From contig NZ_CAKMTD010000002.1 in NCBI RefSeq assembly GCF_928391935.1, positions 186,001 through 250,000 of the forward strand: 64,000 nt of DNA, written 5' to 3'. This DNA is from Rothia nasimurium. Its GTDB lineage: Bacteria > Actinomycetota > Actinomycetes > Actinomycetales > Micrococcaceae. Below the pieces are notes generated by a model. The model did no database searches. It worked only from the letters and a program-made list of their open reading frames with translations, and was not told the DNA's origin. Each line of letters begins with the position of its first letter. The first letter of the stretch is position 1. Positions 1 to 9,665 of the stretch are shown here, in pieces. Both the position numbers and the translations under genes were made by a program.

Positions 1-458
1 ATAGCTTCAGAGGTCATCGTCGCCATTGTCGGAGCATGAGACCAAGGAACCAACGGCAACGGCACCTCAACCGCTACCTGCACCCTGATACGGTCAGCGG
101 GACCGCAGGTTGTTTCACACAGCAGAGTGGCTGTGACCCGGTGGCCTTCCAAACCATAATCGCCAGCTGCAAGTTCAGCAACTTTCTGGGCAACAGCCTG
201 ACTTCGTTGCCCCTCAGGTACCTGCTGAATAACCTGTAGGGCATGAGCGCTCGCATGGGAAGCTGCAAACGCACCGGCCTGCATCGCGAAAATCGACAGA
301 AGGAAGTAGACAGTCGGGATCATGAGCATCGCGCCCAGACCGACGAATTCGACAATAGCGTTTCCGGTCTCCCGATGACTCTCTTGGGTGGAATCTGTGC
401 TTCCTGGGTGAGGCAGGACCGGCTGTTGAGGAAAGGCATTATTCAGGCAGGATCGCAT
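1..458 (-). CDS. TadE-like pilus assembly protein, 3' end off the window
   Basis: This reading frame runs off the left edge, so only its first 152 codons are visible. It starts at an ATG (458-456) preceded by a good GGGAGGTGAC ribosome binding site and overlaps the end of the previous tadE by 20 bases. After about 30 polar residues comes the TadE signature GNAIVEFVGLGAMLMIP, continuing as one hydrophobic helix, followed by an extracytoplasmic domain containing a C-x3-C pair (LLCETTC). TadE and TadF proteins are minor pseudopilins of Flp-type pili: a single N-terminal membrane helix with the conserved Glu about five residues into it. As the second TadE-like gene in the operon it may play the TadF part. 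The family is clear; the exact subtype is not. Confidence 0.85.
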   Translation of the reverse strand, partial: MRSCLNNAFPQQPVLPHPGSTDSTQESHRETGNAIVEFVGLGAMLMIPTVYFLLSIFAMQAGAFAASHASAHALQVIQQVPEGQRSQAVAQKVAELAAGDYGLEGHRVTATLLCETTCGPADRIRVQVAVEVPLPLVPWSHAPTMATMTSEA

Positions 459-825
459 GGCCAGTCACCTCCCACCGGGAGTTCAGACCAAAAGGGCCAA
501 GGAGCGGTATTGGCGCGTTCACCCGCACCTGCACAGCGTCGGCACCGTGCCACTGGGTGATGGCGTAGGTTACATCTGCCGAATAAGCATCTGGCAGGAC
601 GGCGGTGAGCAGCTCTCGGGTTCTTTGGGCTCCATCCTGAGGGGACCGATCTATCATGGCACCGTATCTGGCACCCTGAGAGGCTGCATCTTGAATCACG
701 TTCTTTGTGAACATAGCGAAAGCAACTTGAAGAACCCCCAGAAACATCAGTATCACGAGGGCTGAAACCATGACGAATTCAGCTGTTGCATTGCCTGAAT
801 CCTTCTGTTGCTGTGGAGTGCTCAC
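439..825 (-). CDS. tadE: TadE-like pseudopilin
   Basis: A 128-residue protein with a short polar N-terminus, the TadE motif NATAEFVMVSALVILMFLGV as the start of one membrane helix (about residues 12-38), and a small extracytoplasmic domain. The start is a GTG at 825 with AGGA about 8 bases upstream. In Tad systems TadE is a minor pseudopilin processed by a prepilin peptidase and needed for Flp fibre assembly. It lies 11 bases downstream of the flp pilin gene and overlaps the next tadE-like gene, so translation is probably coupled. The charge-hydrophobic boundary and conserved Glu fit the family. Confidence 0.88.
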   Translation of the reverse strand: MSTPQQQKDSGNATAEFVMVSALVILMFLGVLQVAFAMFTKNVIQDAASQGARYGAMIDRSPQDGAQRTRELLTAVLPDAYSADVTYAITQWHGADAVQVRVNAPIPLLGPFGLNSRWEVTGHAILPE

Positions 826-836
826 CGCCGGGCTTC

Positions 837-1046
837 CTATCGGTTGATCAGGCCCATAGCATTATTGAACATGTTCACGAGGGCTTCCTGGGCTACAACC
901 AGGATCGCGGCCACGAGTAGCGCCGACATCATCGTGATCATCACCCAGCCCGGTACGTCTCCACGTTCCTTATCATCGTCCTGGGGGCCAGCAAATACAG
1001 CCAGCACAACCTTCAGAATCGCCTCATTGATCATCTGCTTCTTCAT
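837..1046 (-). CDS. flp: Flp-type (type IVb) pilin
   Basis: A 69-residue protein with a charged leader (residues 1-32, including DDDKERGDVPG) and one hydrophobic stretch (GWVMITMMSALLVAAILVVA, about 33-52), the layout of actinobacterial Flp major pilins. Cleavage would be expected near GDVPG/W, but I see no classical G/X-E-F-x-Y box. It has an ATG start with GGAG 7 bases upstream. It sits 74 bases after tadC, with an untranslated gap that may let it be expressed more strongly than the ATPase and membrane genes. Function as the main subunit of an adhesive pilus is inferred from family and position. Confidence 0.8.
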   Translation of the reverse strand: MKKQMINEAILKVVLAVFAGPQDDDKERGDVPGWVMITMMSALLVAAILVVAQEALVNMFNNAMGLINR

Positions 1047-1120
1047 TATTTTCTCCTTAGGGAAGGTGCCCTTTCGGGCAGGTGTGGGGTGGATAATGGG
1101 GACATAAAAGTGATGGGAAC

Positions 1121-2056
1121 CTAGAAATTTAGGTTGAGCAGGGAAACGCCGGGGAAGAGCGCAAAAACCACAGTGAGGGGAAGGATCATAAAAACCACCG
1201 GGGCCATCATTCCGATTTCTTTCTTGCCTGCGGTTTCCATGAGGTCGCGTTTCGCGTTGTCGCGGACGTCCTGGGCTTGAGCCCTCAGAACATCAGCAAG
1301 CGGGGTGCCCCGCTCGATTGCCACAATCAGGCCATCAACAAATCGGGAAAGGGCTGCGACAGTCGTCCTTTGGGAAAAGGTCTGGAGTGATGCCACCAGG
1401 GTTTCGCCTGATCGAGTCATAGCAAGAATCTTGGTGAATTCCTTGGCAAGTTCTCCGTTAGAACAACGGACTACCCTCTCTAATGACCCCAGGCCAGTTT
1501 CACCGGCGGCGACGCTTAGGGCCATAAGTTCTGCGAGCGCTGGAAACTCTTCGAGCATGGCCTGTTCCCGCTTCTTGATTTGTTGACCGAGCCAATAGTC
1601 TCTGCCAATAAAACCGGCAACGGTTGCTAGAAGTATCAGCATCAGGCCAGGCGCGATGCTCACCCTACCGCTGACGGCGCCCAGTGACACCAAGATGCTA
1701 CTCACTAGCAGGGCTAGGAGGGCCCAGATTATTTGCTGGATTCGGTACTCTGAAACGGTTAGCCCTGTTCCTAGGTTCTGGAGGCGTTTTTCGAGGGCTA
1801 CCGTGTCAAAATTTGCTCGGTTTACTATTTTCAAAGCCCACTGAACCATTGGAGTGACGAGGGCGGTAGCCCCACCGTAGAGACCTTCAGGGAGGTTTTC
1901 ATACTGGTGGTTGAACCGAGATTTTCTGAGTTCGGAACCCCGCAATTGGGGTGCAATACGATCGGAAAAGTCTTGTTGCCGGTGAGAGGTGATGGACGTA
2001 ATGACCAGCCAGGCACCGGCTGCACATAGCAGGCCTAAAAGTAGTTCAAGTTTCAT
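1121..2056 (-). CDS. tadC: Type II secretion F-domain protein TadC-like
   Basis: An integral membrane protein of 311 residues with an N-terminal helix (residues 5-22), two helices around residues 100-145, a cytoplasmic T2SSF domain (KKREQAMLEEFPALAELMALSVAAGETG...) and a C-terminal hydrophobic pair ending VFALFPGVSLLNLNF. In Tad systems TadB and TadC form the inner-membrane platform that works with the TadA ATPase. The start at 2056 (MKLELLLGLL) overlaps the tadB stop by four bases (ATGA), indicating coupled translation. A longer in-frame extension upstream covers tadB in another frame and is not used. Confidence 0.9.
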   Translation of the reverse strand: MKLELLLGLLCAAGAWLVITSITSHRQQDFSDRIAPQLRGSELRKSRFNHQYENLPEGLYGGATALVTPMVQWALKIVNRANFDTVALEKRLQNLGTGLTVSEYRIQQIIWALLALLVSSILVSLGAVSGRVSIAPGLMLILLATVAGFIGRDYWLGQQIKKREQAMLEEFPALAELMALSVAAGETGLGSLERVVRCSNGELAKEFTKILAMTRSGETLVASLQTFSQRTTVAALSRFVDGLIVAIERGTPLADVLRAQAQDVRDNAKRDLMETAGKKEIGMMAPVVFMILPLTVVFALFPGVSLLNLNF

Positions 2057-2910
2057 GTCAGAACCCTTTTTTCTTCCGGTAGTGCCCCGATTTTCATCAT
2101 GAGCCTGTAGGCGAACCAGGTGACAGCGAAACCTCCTGCGAGGACAGCAAAACCTGCGAAGCTGTTGTAAATCCTCAGGGTGCTCGGTTGGGTTGCCATG
2201 AGTGCAAGAACGACCCAGGGGGCAACGCACGCCAACCGGGCAGCGTTGATGGTCCACGATTGTCTAGCTTCAAGTTCAGATCTCGTCCGACTTTTTTCCC
2301 GGAGGAAGGAGCTCAGCGTGCCGAGGAGCCTCCCTAGATCGGTGCCACCTACCTCACGGGTGACCTTGAGTGCTTCGATGATGTTGTCAGCAGTGGGGTC
2401 GCTCAGTTTGTCCTTGAGGCGGTTGAGAGCGGGAATGAACTCGCCGCTGGCCCGGTAGTCTGATGCGAATGCTGCGAAGGCAGGACGCAATGGCTCAGGC
2501 CCCCGGTACTGAAGTTGCATCAGGGCGTCCGGTAGAGACATTCCTGCCCTAATGGCAGAGCGGATATGGTCTACTGCATCCGGCCATTGGTCCCTTAGCT
2601 GGGCCCGTCGCTTAGCAGCGATTCTTTTGACCCCAAGTTTTGGTCCGATAAAACCCATACCGCAAGCGAGGAAAGCAAGTGGCAACAGCGAGGTCAGCGC
2701 AAACGTCACGACGAAGCTGAGAAAGGCACACACGGTGGAGAGGAGATGGAACATGGTGGGGCTTATCCGTTCCATGTTCGCTTGAATCAGTAGCTGCTGG
2801 AGGTTTGAGGGTCTCTGTCTAGCTGTGTTTTTCTGTTGAGTATCAACCCAGAAGGACATAAAGACCAGTAGGGCGCCTAAACCGAGCGTCAGGCCAAGGA
2901 CGACGCTCAT
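2053..2910 (-). CDS. tadB: Type II secretion F-domain protein TadB-like
   Basis: A 285-residue membrane protein with predicted helices at about 1-20, 57-90, 225-242 and 250-272 and a T2SSF domain between, containing WPDAVDHIRSAIRAGMSLPDAL and the glycine-rich REVGGTDLGRLLG segment typical of GspF/TadB. It forms the membrane platform of the Flp pilus machine together with TadC. It overlaps tadA upstream and tadC downstream by four bases each (ATGA at 2907-2910 and 2053-2056), so the three proteins are probably made in matched amounts. Confidence 0.92.
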   Translation of the reverse strand: MSVVLGLTLGLGALLVFMSFWVDTQQKNTARQRPSNLQQLLIQANMERISPTMFHLLSTVCAFLSFVVTFALTSLLPLAFLACGMGFIGPKLGVKRIAAKRRAQLRDQWPDAVDHIRSAIRAGMSLPDALMQLQYRGPEPLRPAFAAFASDYRASGEFIPALNRLKDKLSDPTADNIIEALKVTREVGGTDLGRLLGTLSSFLREKSRTRSELEARQSWTINAARLACVAPWVVLALMATQPSTLRIYNSFAGFAVLAGGFAVTWFAYRLMMKIGALPEEKRVLT

Positions 2911-4163
2911 AGGTCGCTCCTTTCAAAGCTTTCGATGCAGGGTAGTACCTGCTCGGGGTTGAACCCTGCCTGAACAAATTTCTCAAGTGATGGCACTTCT
3001 GATGCTGTGCAGGTGAGACTCCCGGAAATGTTTTTGAAGATTGGGGTGGATTCAATGATTCCGTTCTCGACCCGATTACCGATAGCAAGAATTTCTGCCA
3101 CCTGCCGCTTTCCGGATCTGTCCCGTCTACAGTGAACAACCAAGTCAAAGCAGGAGGCTACGGTCGGTACCACGAAGTTAGATGAAATATTTTCACCGGC
3201 GAGGAGGGGCAAGGTGCACATCTTTGTGATGGCGTCCCGGGCAGAATTTGCGTGAATCGTGCAAAGCCCGGGCAGGCCGCTGTTCAAGGCTATGAGCATA
3301 TCCAGCGACTCTGCTTCACGGACCTCGCCAATAATCAGGCGGTCAGGTCGCATGCGCAAGGCTTCCTTGACGAGTCTGCGTAGAGGAATCTCTCCGTTGC
3401 CTTCTAGATTTGGCTGGCGGCATTGGAGGTTCACGACGTCGCGCAAGGGAATTTTCAGTTCGAAAATCTCTTCACAGGTGATAACACGCTCTCTAAAGCC
3501 AATGGAGGCGGATAGACAATTGAGCATGGTGGTCTTCCCTGCCTGGGTAGCACCAGAGACGAGGATGTTCAGGCCACTGGCTACCGCAGAGTCCAAAAAC
3601 TTTGCGGCTTCTGGTGTTAAGGAACCTAGCTTTACCAGGTCAGTCAGGCGAGTTGCACGAGCGATGAATTTTCGGATGTTGATCGCCCAGTGCTTCCTGG
3701 TGACATCTGGGATAGCCACATGAAGGCGGGACCCATCTGGCAGGGAGGCGTCGACGAACGGGGTACTGAGGTCAAGGCGACGTCCTGAGCTCTTGAGCAT
3801 GCGCTCAACCAGGGCACGCACCTGCTCGTCGGATAAGGTTAAGCCGGTGAGCTCTGATTCCCCTGCCCGGGCTACAAAAATTTCTGTTGGCGAATTGATC
3901 CAAATTTCTTCGACGGTGGGGTCATCTAAGTATTTCTGGAGATCGCCAAAGCCACACACCCGGTCGAACAGAACAGTGATTAAGCCGTCGATATTGTTGA
4001 CCCGCGGCACTTCACCCCGAATCATTTGTGTCTCATAGGCGCCCAGGGCCTTCTGAATGAGCTCTTTAGCCTCTTGTTGCTGGGCTAGCGGATCGATATT
4101 GCTGTGACGGATCAGTTCGCGAACGTTCGTCTCGATAATGCGTTCTGCTTGTACCGTGGGCAT
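2907..4163 (-). CDS. tadA: TadA/CpaF-type pilus assembly ATPase
   Basis: A 418-residue secretion ATPase of the GspE/VirB11 family, CpaF/TadA branch. The N-terminal domain (1-170) is followed by Walker A GATQAGKTT (204-212), Walker B DRLIIGEVRE (about 274-283, catalytic Glu 280) and the His box TIHANSARD (302-310). It should form a cytoplasmic hexamer that powers pilin polymerisation through TadB/TadC. Start is ATG at 4163, the first gene of the tadA-B-C-flp-E-E' operon. CpaE/TadZ-like and CpaB-like partners lie about 12 kb away at 16.1-18.1 kb. No prepilin peptidase is visible in the window. Confidence 0.95.
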   Translation of the reverse strand: MPTVQAERIIETNVRELIRHSNIDPLAQQQEAKELIQKALGAYETQMIRGEVPRVNNIDGLITVLFDRVCGFGDLQKYLDDPTVEEIWINSPTEIFVARAGESELTGLTLSDEQVRALVERMLKSSGRRLDLSTPFVDASLPDGSRLHVAIPDVTRKHWAINIRKFIARATRLTDLVKLGSLTPEAAKFLDSAVASGLNILVSGATQAGKTTMLNCLSASIGFRERVITCEEIFELKIPLRDVVNLQCRQPNLEGNGEIPLRRLVKEALRMRPDRLIIGEVREAESLDMLIALNSGLPGLCTIHANSARDAITKMCTLPLLAGENISSNFVVPTVASCFDLVVHCRRDRSGKRQVAEILAIGNRVENGIIESTPIFKNISGSLTCTASEVPSLEKFVQAGFNPEQVLPCIESFERSDL

Positions 4164-4484
4164 CGTGTCCCCCTCTCGCGTCTTTGCGATTAGCTGATAA
4201 CACCAACAAGATACCCATGGTTAGGAGAAATACTCAACAAGGTGGAGAGTAAAGAGGATGTTTTTCCCGAGCTGGAGGCCCTACCTCAAAGACCCCCAAA
4301 CCTCTAACACCACCTCTGACTAGGAATAATGCTGACACCCGGGGTAGATATCCACAGGAGAAAAAATTTGGTAATAAATTTCTGTAACTTTTTGACGCAC
4401 TTCATCATCCTGACTAGGGAATCCACCAAAAAGCCCACAAGCTCAGCAGAGCTTGTGGGCATTTTTGGGGTCAAGGATATGAGC
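4164..4484. other. Intergenic region upstream of tadA
   Basis: This AT-rich 321-base gap separates two minus-strand operons. The part next to tadA must hold the tad promoter and leader; I see no convincing -35/-10 pair. The part next to the ABC ATPase gene holds a 12-bp-stem bidirectional terminator (4433-4460). A plus-strand frame across 4329-4706 lies mostly antisense to the ATPase gene and has no recognisable features, so I do not call it a gene. Confidence 0.6.
4433..4460. terminator. Bidirectional intrinsic terminator
   Basis: A perfect 12-bp stem (GCCCACAAGCTC / GAGCTTGTGGGC) with a 4-base loop, flanked by ATTTTT on the plus strand and CTTTTT on the minus strand. It would end the minus-strand galactofuranan operon and could also stop plus-strand readthrough. 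Confidence 0.9.
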
Positions 4485-5258
4485 CTATCGCTGAGATCGC
4501 ATGAGTTCTATCGCCTCATCGATGGGACCATCAAACTCTTTCGTACCGTGGTGCAAGACAACCCCGCGCTCACAGATTTTCGCAATCAAATCCAAATCAT
4601 GGCTGACGACGACAAGAGTTTTCCCCTGATGGCTCAACTCCTTAATCTTTGCGATGCACTTCTTCTGGAACGGTTCATCACCCACAGCCAGAATCTCGTC
4701 TACTAAGAAAATTTCAGGGTTGGTATGCACTGCAACTGCAAAGGCTAGACGCAAATACATACCGGATGAATAAAACTTAACTTCCGTATCAATGAAGTTA
4801 CCAATTTCAGAAAATTCAACGATTTCGTCAAATTTTTCCTCAATTTCAGCCTTACTCATTCCCAAGATTGCAGCATTAAGATACACGTTATCTCGCCCCG
4901 TTAAATCAGGGTGGAAACCAGCACCTACCTCGATCAGGCCCGCTATTCTGCCTCCTGTTAGTACCTGGCCCTGATCGGGGTGCATAACACCTGAAATCAA
5001 CTTGAGTAGGGTCGACTTTCCAGAGCCGTTATAGCCAAGCAGGGCAACCCGTTCACCTTCACGAATATCTAGTGAAATCCCGTTGAGGGCATTGAACTTT
5101 TCGTTCAGGTCCCCCTTCCGGCCCTTGATCAGCCAGATAAAGGCTTCTTTCATGGAACGGGTATGCCGCAGTACAAACTTTTTGACCAGGGATTCAACCC
5201 GAATCACCACAGGGGCGTCAGGAGCTACCGGCGGAAGATCAAATTTTTCGATTTTCAT
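4485..5258 (-). CDS. Polysaccharide ABC exporter, ATP-binding subunit (Wzt/TagH/Rv3781 type)
   Basis: A 257-residue ABC ATPase with Walker A GYNGSGKST (75-83), the modified signature YSSGMYLRLAF found in polysaccharide exporters in place of LSGGQ, and Walker B EIFLVDEILAVGD with the following SHD switch. There is no extra C-terminal carbohydrate-binding domain, so it resembles TagH-short or Rv3781 forms rather than Wzt proteins with one. It starts 5 bases after the permease gene, with AGGAG upstream of the ATG. With the permease it should move an undecaprenyl-linked polysaccharide across the membrane; the neighbouring glfT2/glf genes suggest a galactofuranan. Substrate is inference. Confidence 0.9.
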   Translation of the reverse strand: MKIEKFDLPPVAPDAPVVIRVESLVKKFVLRHTRSMKEAFIWLIKGRKGDLNEKFNALNGISLDIREGERVALLGYNGSGKSTLLKLISGVMHPDQGQVLTGGRIAGLIEVGAGFHPDLTGRDNVYLNAAILGMSKAEIEEKFDEIVEFSEIGNFIDTEVKFYSSGMYLRLAFAVAVHTNPEIFLVDEILAVGDEPFQKKCIAKIKELSHQGKTLVVVSHDLDLIAKICERGVVLHHGTKEFDGPIDEAIELMRSQR

Positions 5259-5263
5259 GTCGG

Positions 5264-6145
5264 CTACAACTCCTGGGCGAAGTTACCCTCAAGTTTGCGG
5301 AAAAGAAGATCTCCAATCCACAGGGTAAGAAGAGAGGTGACTAGGGCAAGCGGAACCCAGAATGACAGCAAATTCGGAGGAATTTGCGATGTCGGAAGTA
5401 GGGCTGCCTCAGCAGATAGAGTGGGATTCCAGAAAGCATAGTGGAAAAGCTCCACAGCAACGGTCAGGGGGTTCAACATGTATACAGTCATGACCCACGA
5501 ATAGAGGGTGTCCCGGACCATCGTCCATGAATACAAGACCGGTGAAAGCCAAGTGGCCACCATCAGCAACATATCAACGATATTTTCTGAATCACGGAAG
5601 AAAACATTAGCCACACCAAAGATAAGGCCAAGTCCTGCCGAGAAAATCATAATAATAACCATGCCGACTAGGGCAGCGCCAACCTGTTTCACATCAGGAC
5701 TCCACCCAGCAAAGAAGCAGGCTATCAGGAGCACCAAAATCTGGGGCACAAAATGAATCAGGGCAACCCATACTGTAGATACAGAGAACAATTCCCTAGG
5801 AAGATAAATTTTCTTAATCAGGGCACCATTCACCACCATCGCCTTGGCACCATTGCTAAAACCTTCTGAGAAAAAGTTAATCACAATCATGCCCGAGAAC
5901 AGGTAGATAGCATAGTTCTCCATGCCCCGCTCAAGACCGAGGAATAAACCCATAGCGATGTAAAATACACCGAATTGAACACCGGGCTTGATATATGACC
6001 AGAGGATACCAAGGACTGAACCACGATATCTTACCTGGATTTCCTTATCAACAAGAAGCTTAAGAAGATACCGATGGTTGATAACATCCATCAAGCCTCT
6101 TCCCCTACCCGGAGGTGATAAAGGTGCAGATTTTAGTGTGTTCAT
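5264..6145 (-). CDS. Polysaccharide ABC exporter, permease subunit (Wzm/TagG/Rv3783 type)
   Basis: An ABC-2 family permease of 293 residues with about six membrane helices and the N-terminal interface segment RYRGSVLGILWSYIKPG typical of TagG/RfbA/Wzm proteins. It forms the channel for the ATPase encoded just downstream. The start overlaps the stop of the galactofuranosyltransferase gene by four bases (ATGA, 6142-6145). Mycobacterium Rv3783/Rv3781 export the lipid-linked galactan made by GlfT1/GlfT2, and the local gene set matches that pathway. Confidence 0.92.
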   Translation of the reverse strand: MNTLKSAPLSPPGRGRGLMDVINHRYLLKLLVDKEIQVRYRGSVLGILWSYIKPGVQFGVFYIAMGLFLGLERGMENYAIYLFSGMIVINFFSEGFSNGAKAMVVNGALIKKIYLPRELFSVSTVWVALIHFVPQILVLLIACFFAGWSPDVKQVGAALVGMVIIMIFSAGLGLIFGVANVFFRDSENIVDMLLMVATWLSPVLYSWTMVRDTLYSWVMTVYMLNPLTVAVELFHYAFWNPTLSAEAALLPTSQIPPNLLSFWVPLALVTSLLTLWIGDLLFRKLEGNFAQEL

Positions 6146-8133
6146 CGAGTTAGCTCAGATTCCGTATGCTTTTCGAAAGTCTTCTGCCAAGCTTCAAATG
6201 AGGCTATTTCAGTTGCCTTCTCACGGTACAGTTTGCTCAGTTGTGGCCATTGAAGTGCTAATTGAGTATGTAAACGGGTAGCCTCAATGAGCTTACTGCG
6301 CAACAACGCAGGATTGCGTTTATACCAAGATACTGCAGATCCTTCAGCATTAGACACTAATGCAGAGTCATACTGAGAGGTTCTCCACCAACGGTTATCC
6401 TGATGTGCAATGTGAACTTGGGGGGCCAACTTGGATTCATCTTTTATAGGAATTACTGTCTGTCGAATCACAGTTTTTAGGGTCCAAGGTACCAAGGATT
6501 TGTAGCTTGGAGGCGCAAAACCTCTACCCTTCCGTGGGGGCTTTGAGGATTTCGGCTGAGGAAGTTCGTCTATATCAGAGACAAATTGTGTTTCTGAATG
6601 CTCAGCAAGCATTTCTCGAATTTCACCAATTCGTTTATCAAGGATATCATGAAGCTGATCGGGACCGGCTAGGACATCTTTAAATGCCCTAATTCTCCCC
6701 TCCTCAGTTGAATACTGCATTGAAACCAAGTGCTTAAAATCAGCAAAAGTAGATTCTTTAAGCAATCGACCACCACGCTCATAGGGAGAATGAATTAATG
6801 CGGCAATGAGCCTGTTCCGTTCATGGAAGTATGACTGCCACCCCACCAAATCATCTTTATCAACCCAAGATACATGCCAGACAGCTGTACCCGGAAGTGA
6901 AACAGTGTTGTATCCTGCTTTTTTAGCACGGTAACCGAACTCAGCATCATCCCACTTAATAAATACAGGCAACGATAAGCCAATATCTTTAATCACTGAA
7001 GTAGGTATTAGGCACATCCACCAAGCATTGTAGTCAACATCAATTCGCCGGTGTAGCCAAGGAGTTCCTCTCAAATTACCAAATGCGAAATTAAATCCTG
7101 GAACGAGAGACTCATGTGCAGGCTCCCAGAAGAAACGATAAGGGTTAATTTTTTCGCCAAAAGTGTGAAGCACAGTTCTATTGTTTAAGTCAAACATGTG
7201 CCCACCCACTAAAGTGGGCTTCTTGCAGTAATCCCCAAAAATGATAGATCGAACAATAGATTCCGGTTCGATAGCAACATCGTCGTCAAGCAAAAGAACG
7301 TAATCTGAACCGTTTTTGATGCCTTCAAACATACCTCGTGCGAAGCCGCCTGAACCACCCAAGTTAGCTTGATTAATAATACGCAGCTTCCCAGCTAGCA
7401 GTTTAGCTATTTCTTCGAACTCTGAGTGGTCCTGCACTTTTTTAGTGCCTTGATCAACAACAAGAACTTCTTTTACTACGTTTAGCACTTCTTGACTTTC
7501 TCCAATAGCTCGGAGATTTGAAATACAGTAGTCAGGCTTGTTCATCGTAGTGATTTGAAGAGTTACTTCCCCGACACGAGGACGAGGCACCTCTGTACTC
7601 CAGCGTGCGTAATCTATAGTAACTGGCTCTCCAGAAGAGACAATATCAAACCAATACCAACCACCATCGCCAAATGCAGTAAGAGGTAGCTTGACAGAGG
7701 AGGATGACACACCCGTAAATGAAACTGATTTTACTGTCTGAACATTTCCCCAAGCATTTGATTTATAAATAAAGATAGTTCCCGCACCTTTAACCTGGTA
7801 TTCAAGGTTAACACTCTTTATATTTGTCCAACGCTTCCAATAAGAGGCTGCAAATGCGTTAAAATATGTAGCGAACGATACTCTTTTGTTGGAGTCAATT
7901 GTTATAGAATAACGACTTGCCTTAGAGGCCAAAGAGTCATCAGAGTAGACAACATTGTTCGTCTGCGTTGAATCAGAATCTTTTTTAAGGTCCTCTTTCA
8001 GAGTTGTTTCTCTCTGGTACAGAAAACTATTATCAGATGAGTTTTGAAGCCCGCTCTGATCAACATAAAGAGGCAAGGTATCGCTATTTTCCACTGAAGG
8101 AAACACGATATTTTGAAGCGTGATGTTTTTCAT
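6142..8133 (-). CDS. glfT2: GlfT2-like galactofuranosyltransferase
   Basis: A 663-residue protein close in length and layout to mycobacterial GlfT2: an N-terminal beta-rich domain (about 1-190), a GT-A family 2 domain and a helical C-terminal domain. The metal-binding motif LLLDDDVAIEPES has its three Asp at 283-285; the catalytic WDDAEF is at 394-399 and a WHVSWVDKDD segment follows. It should polymerise galactofuranose from UDP-Galf onto a lipid-linked primer at the cytoplasmic face. The start MKNITLQN at 8133 has GGAA upstream; the longer frame upstream overlaps glf and is not used. The gene is visibly richer in A+T and in A/T-ending codons than glf next to it. Confidence 0.9.
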   Translation of the reverse strand: MKNITLQNIVFPSVENSDTLPLYVDQSGLQNSSDNSFLYQRETTLKEDLKKDSDSTQTNNVVYSDDSLASKASRYSITIDSNKRVSFATYFNAFAASYWKRWTNIKSVNLEYQVKGAGTIFIYKSNAWGNVQTVKSVSFTGVSSSSVKLPLTAFGDGGWYWFDIVSSGEPVTIDYARWSTEVPRPRVGEVTLQITTMNKPDYCISNLRAIGESQEVLNVVKEVLVVDQGTKKVQDHSEFEEIAKLLAGKLRIINQANLGGSGGFARGMFEGIKNGSDYVLLLDDDVAIEPESIVRSIIFGDYCKKPTLVGGHMFDLNNRTVLHTFGEKINPYRFFWEPAHESLVPGFNFAFGNLRGTPWLHRRIDVDYNAWWMCLIPTSVIKDIGLSLPVFIKWDDAEFGYRAKKAGYNTVSLPGTAVWHVSWVDKDDLVGWQSYFHERNRLIAALIHSPYERGGRLLKESTFADFKHLVSMQYSTEEGRIRAFKDVLAGPDQLHDILDKRIGEIREMLAEHSETQFVSDIDELPQPKSSKPPRKGRGFAPPSYKSLVPWTLKTVIRQTVIPIKDESKLAPQVHIAHQDNRWWRTSQYDSALVSNAEGSAVSWYKRNPALLRSKLIEATRLHTQLALQWPQLSKLYREKATEIASFEAWQKTFEKHTESELTR

Positions 8134-8143
8134 TGAAATTTCC

Positions 8144-9331
<1,188 letters not shown>

Positions 9332-9665
9332 TTACATACTCCTTGTTTGGGGCTGCAACCTGGTGGGGCAGGGAGCTGCCATACTCTGCATTTCTACATC
9401 GTAGAAAAACCTTCCAAGGTTTGCCTGGGTTGAGGCAAACACAGTTATAGATAAAACTACCGGATTCTAGGGCCTAGTGTCTGAAAAATTGGCTTGTGGT
9501 GCCGTGTGATTATTCCCCCCTGGCGGTTAGGCCTCCTAGTGGTGGTCAAGAGTCCCCTACAATTTTGAATTTTTTCCACCCCAAACACCCTAAAACAAGC
9601 AAATATGGTTGTTTTTTAGTTTTGTGCCGTTGAAATGGCACTTTTTCTGGTGTTTAGTTCACCCC
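9332..9665. other. Divergent intergenic region between glf and the FtsK-like gene
   Basis: This 334-base gap lies between divergent genes. On the glf side it carries a perfect palindrome TTTCTACATCGTAGAAA (9391-9407) and, just beyond, an 8-bp-stem hairpin (GTTTGCCT / AGGCAAAC, 9419-9440). These could be an operator and an attenuating or protective leader structure for glf. The rest is AT-rich toward the ATPase gene, with no clear ribosome binding site there. Confidence 0.5.

Noticed and set aside
4329..4706. 125-residue plus-strand frame next to the ABC ATPase
   Set aside because: Mostly antisense to the ATPase gene and crosses a strong terminator; no ribosome binding site.
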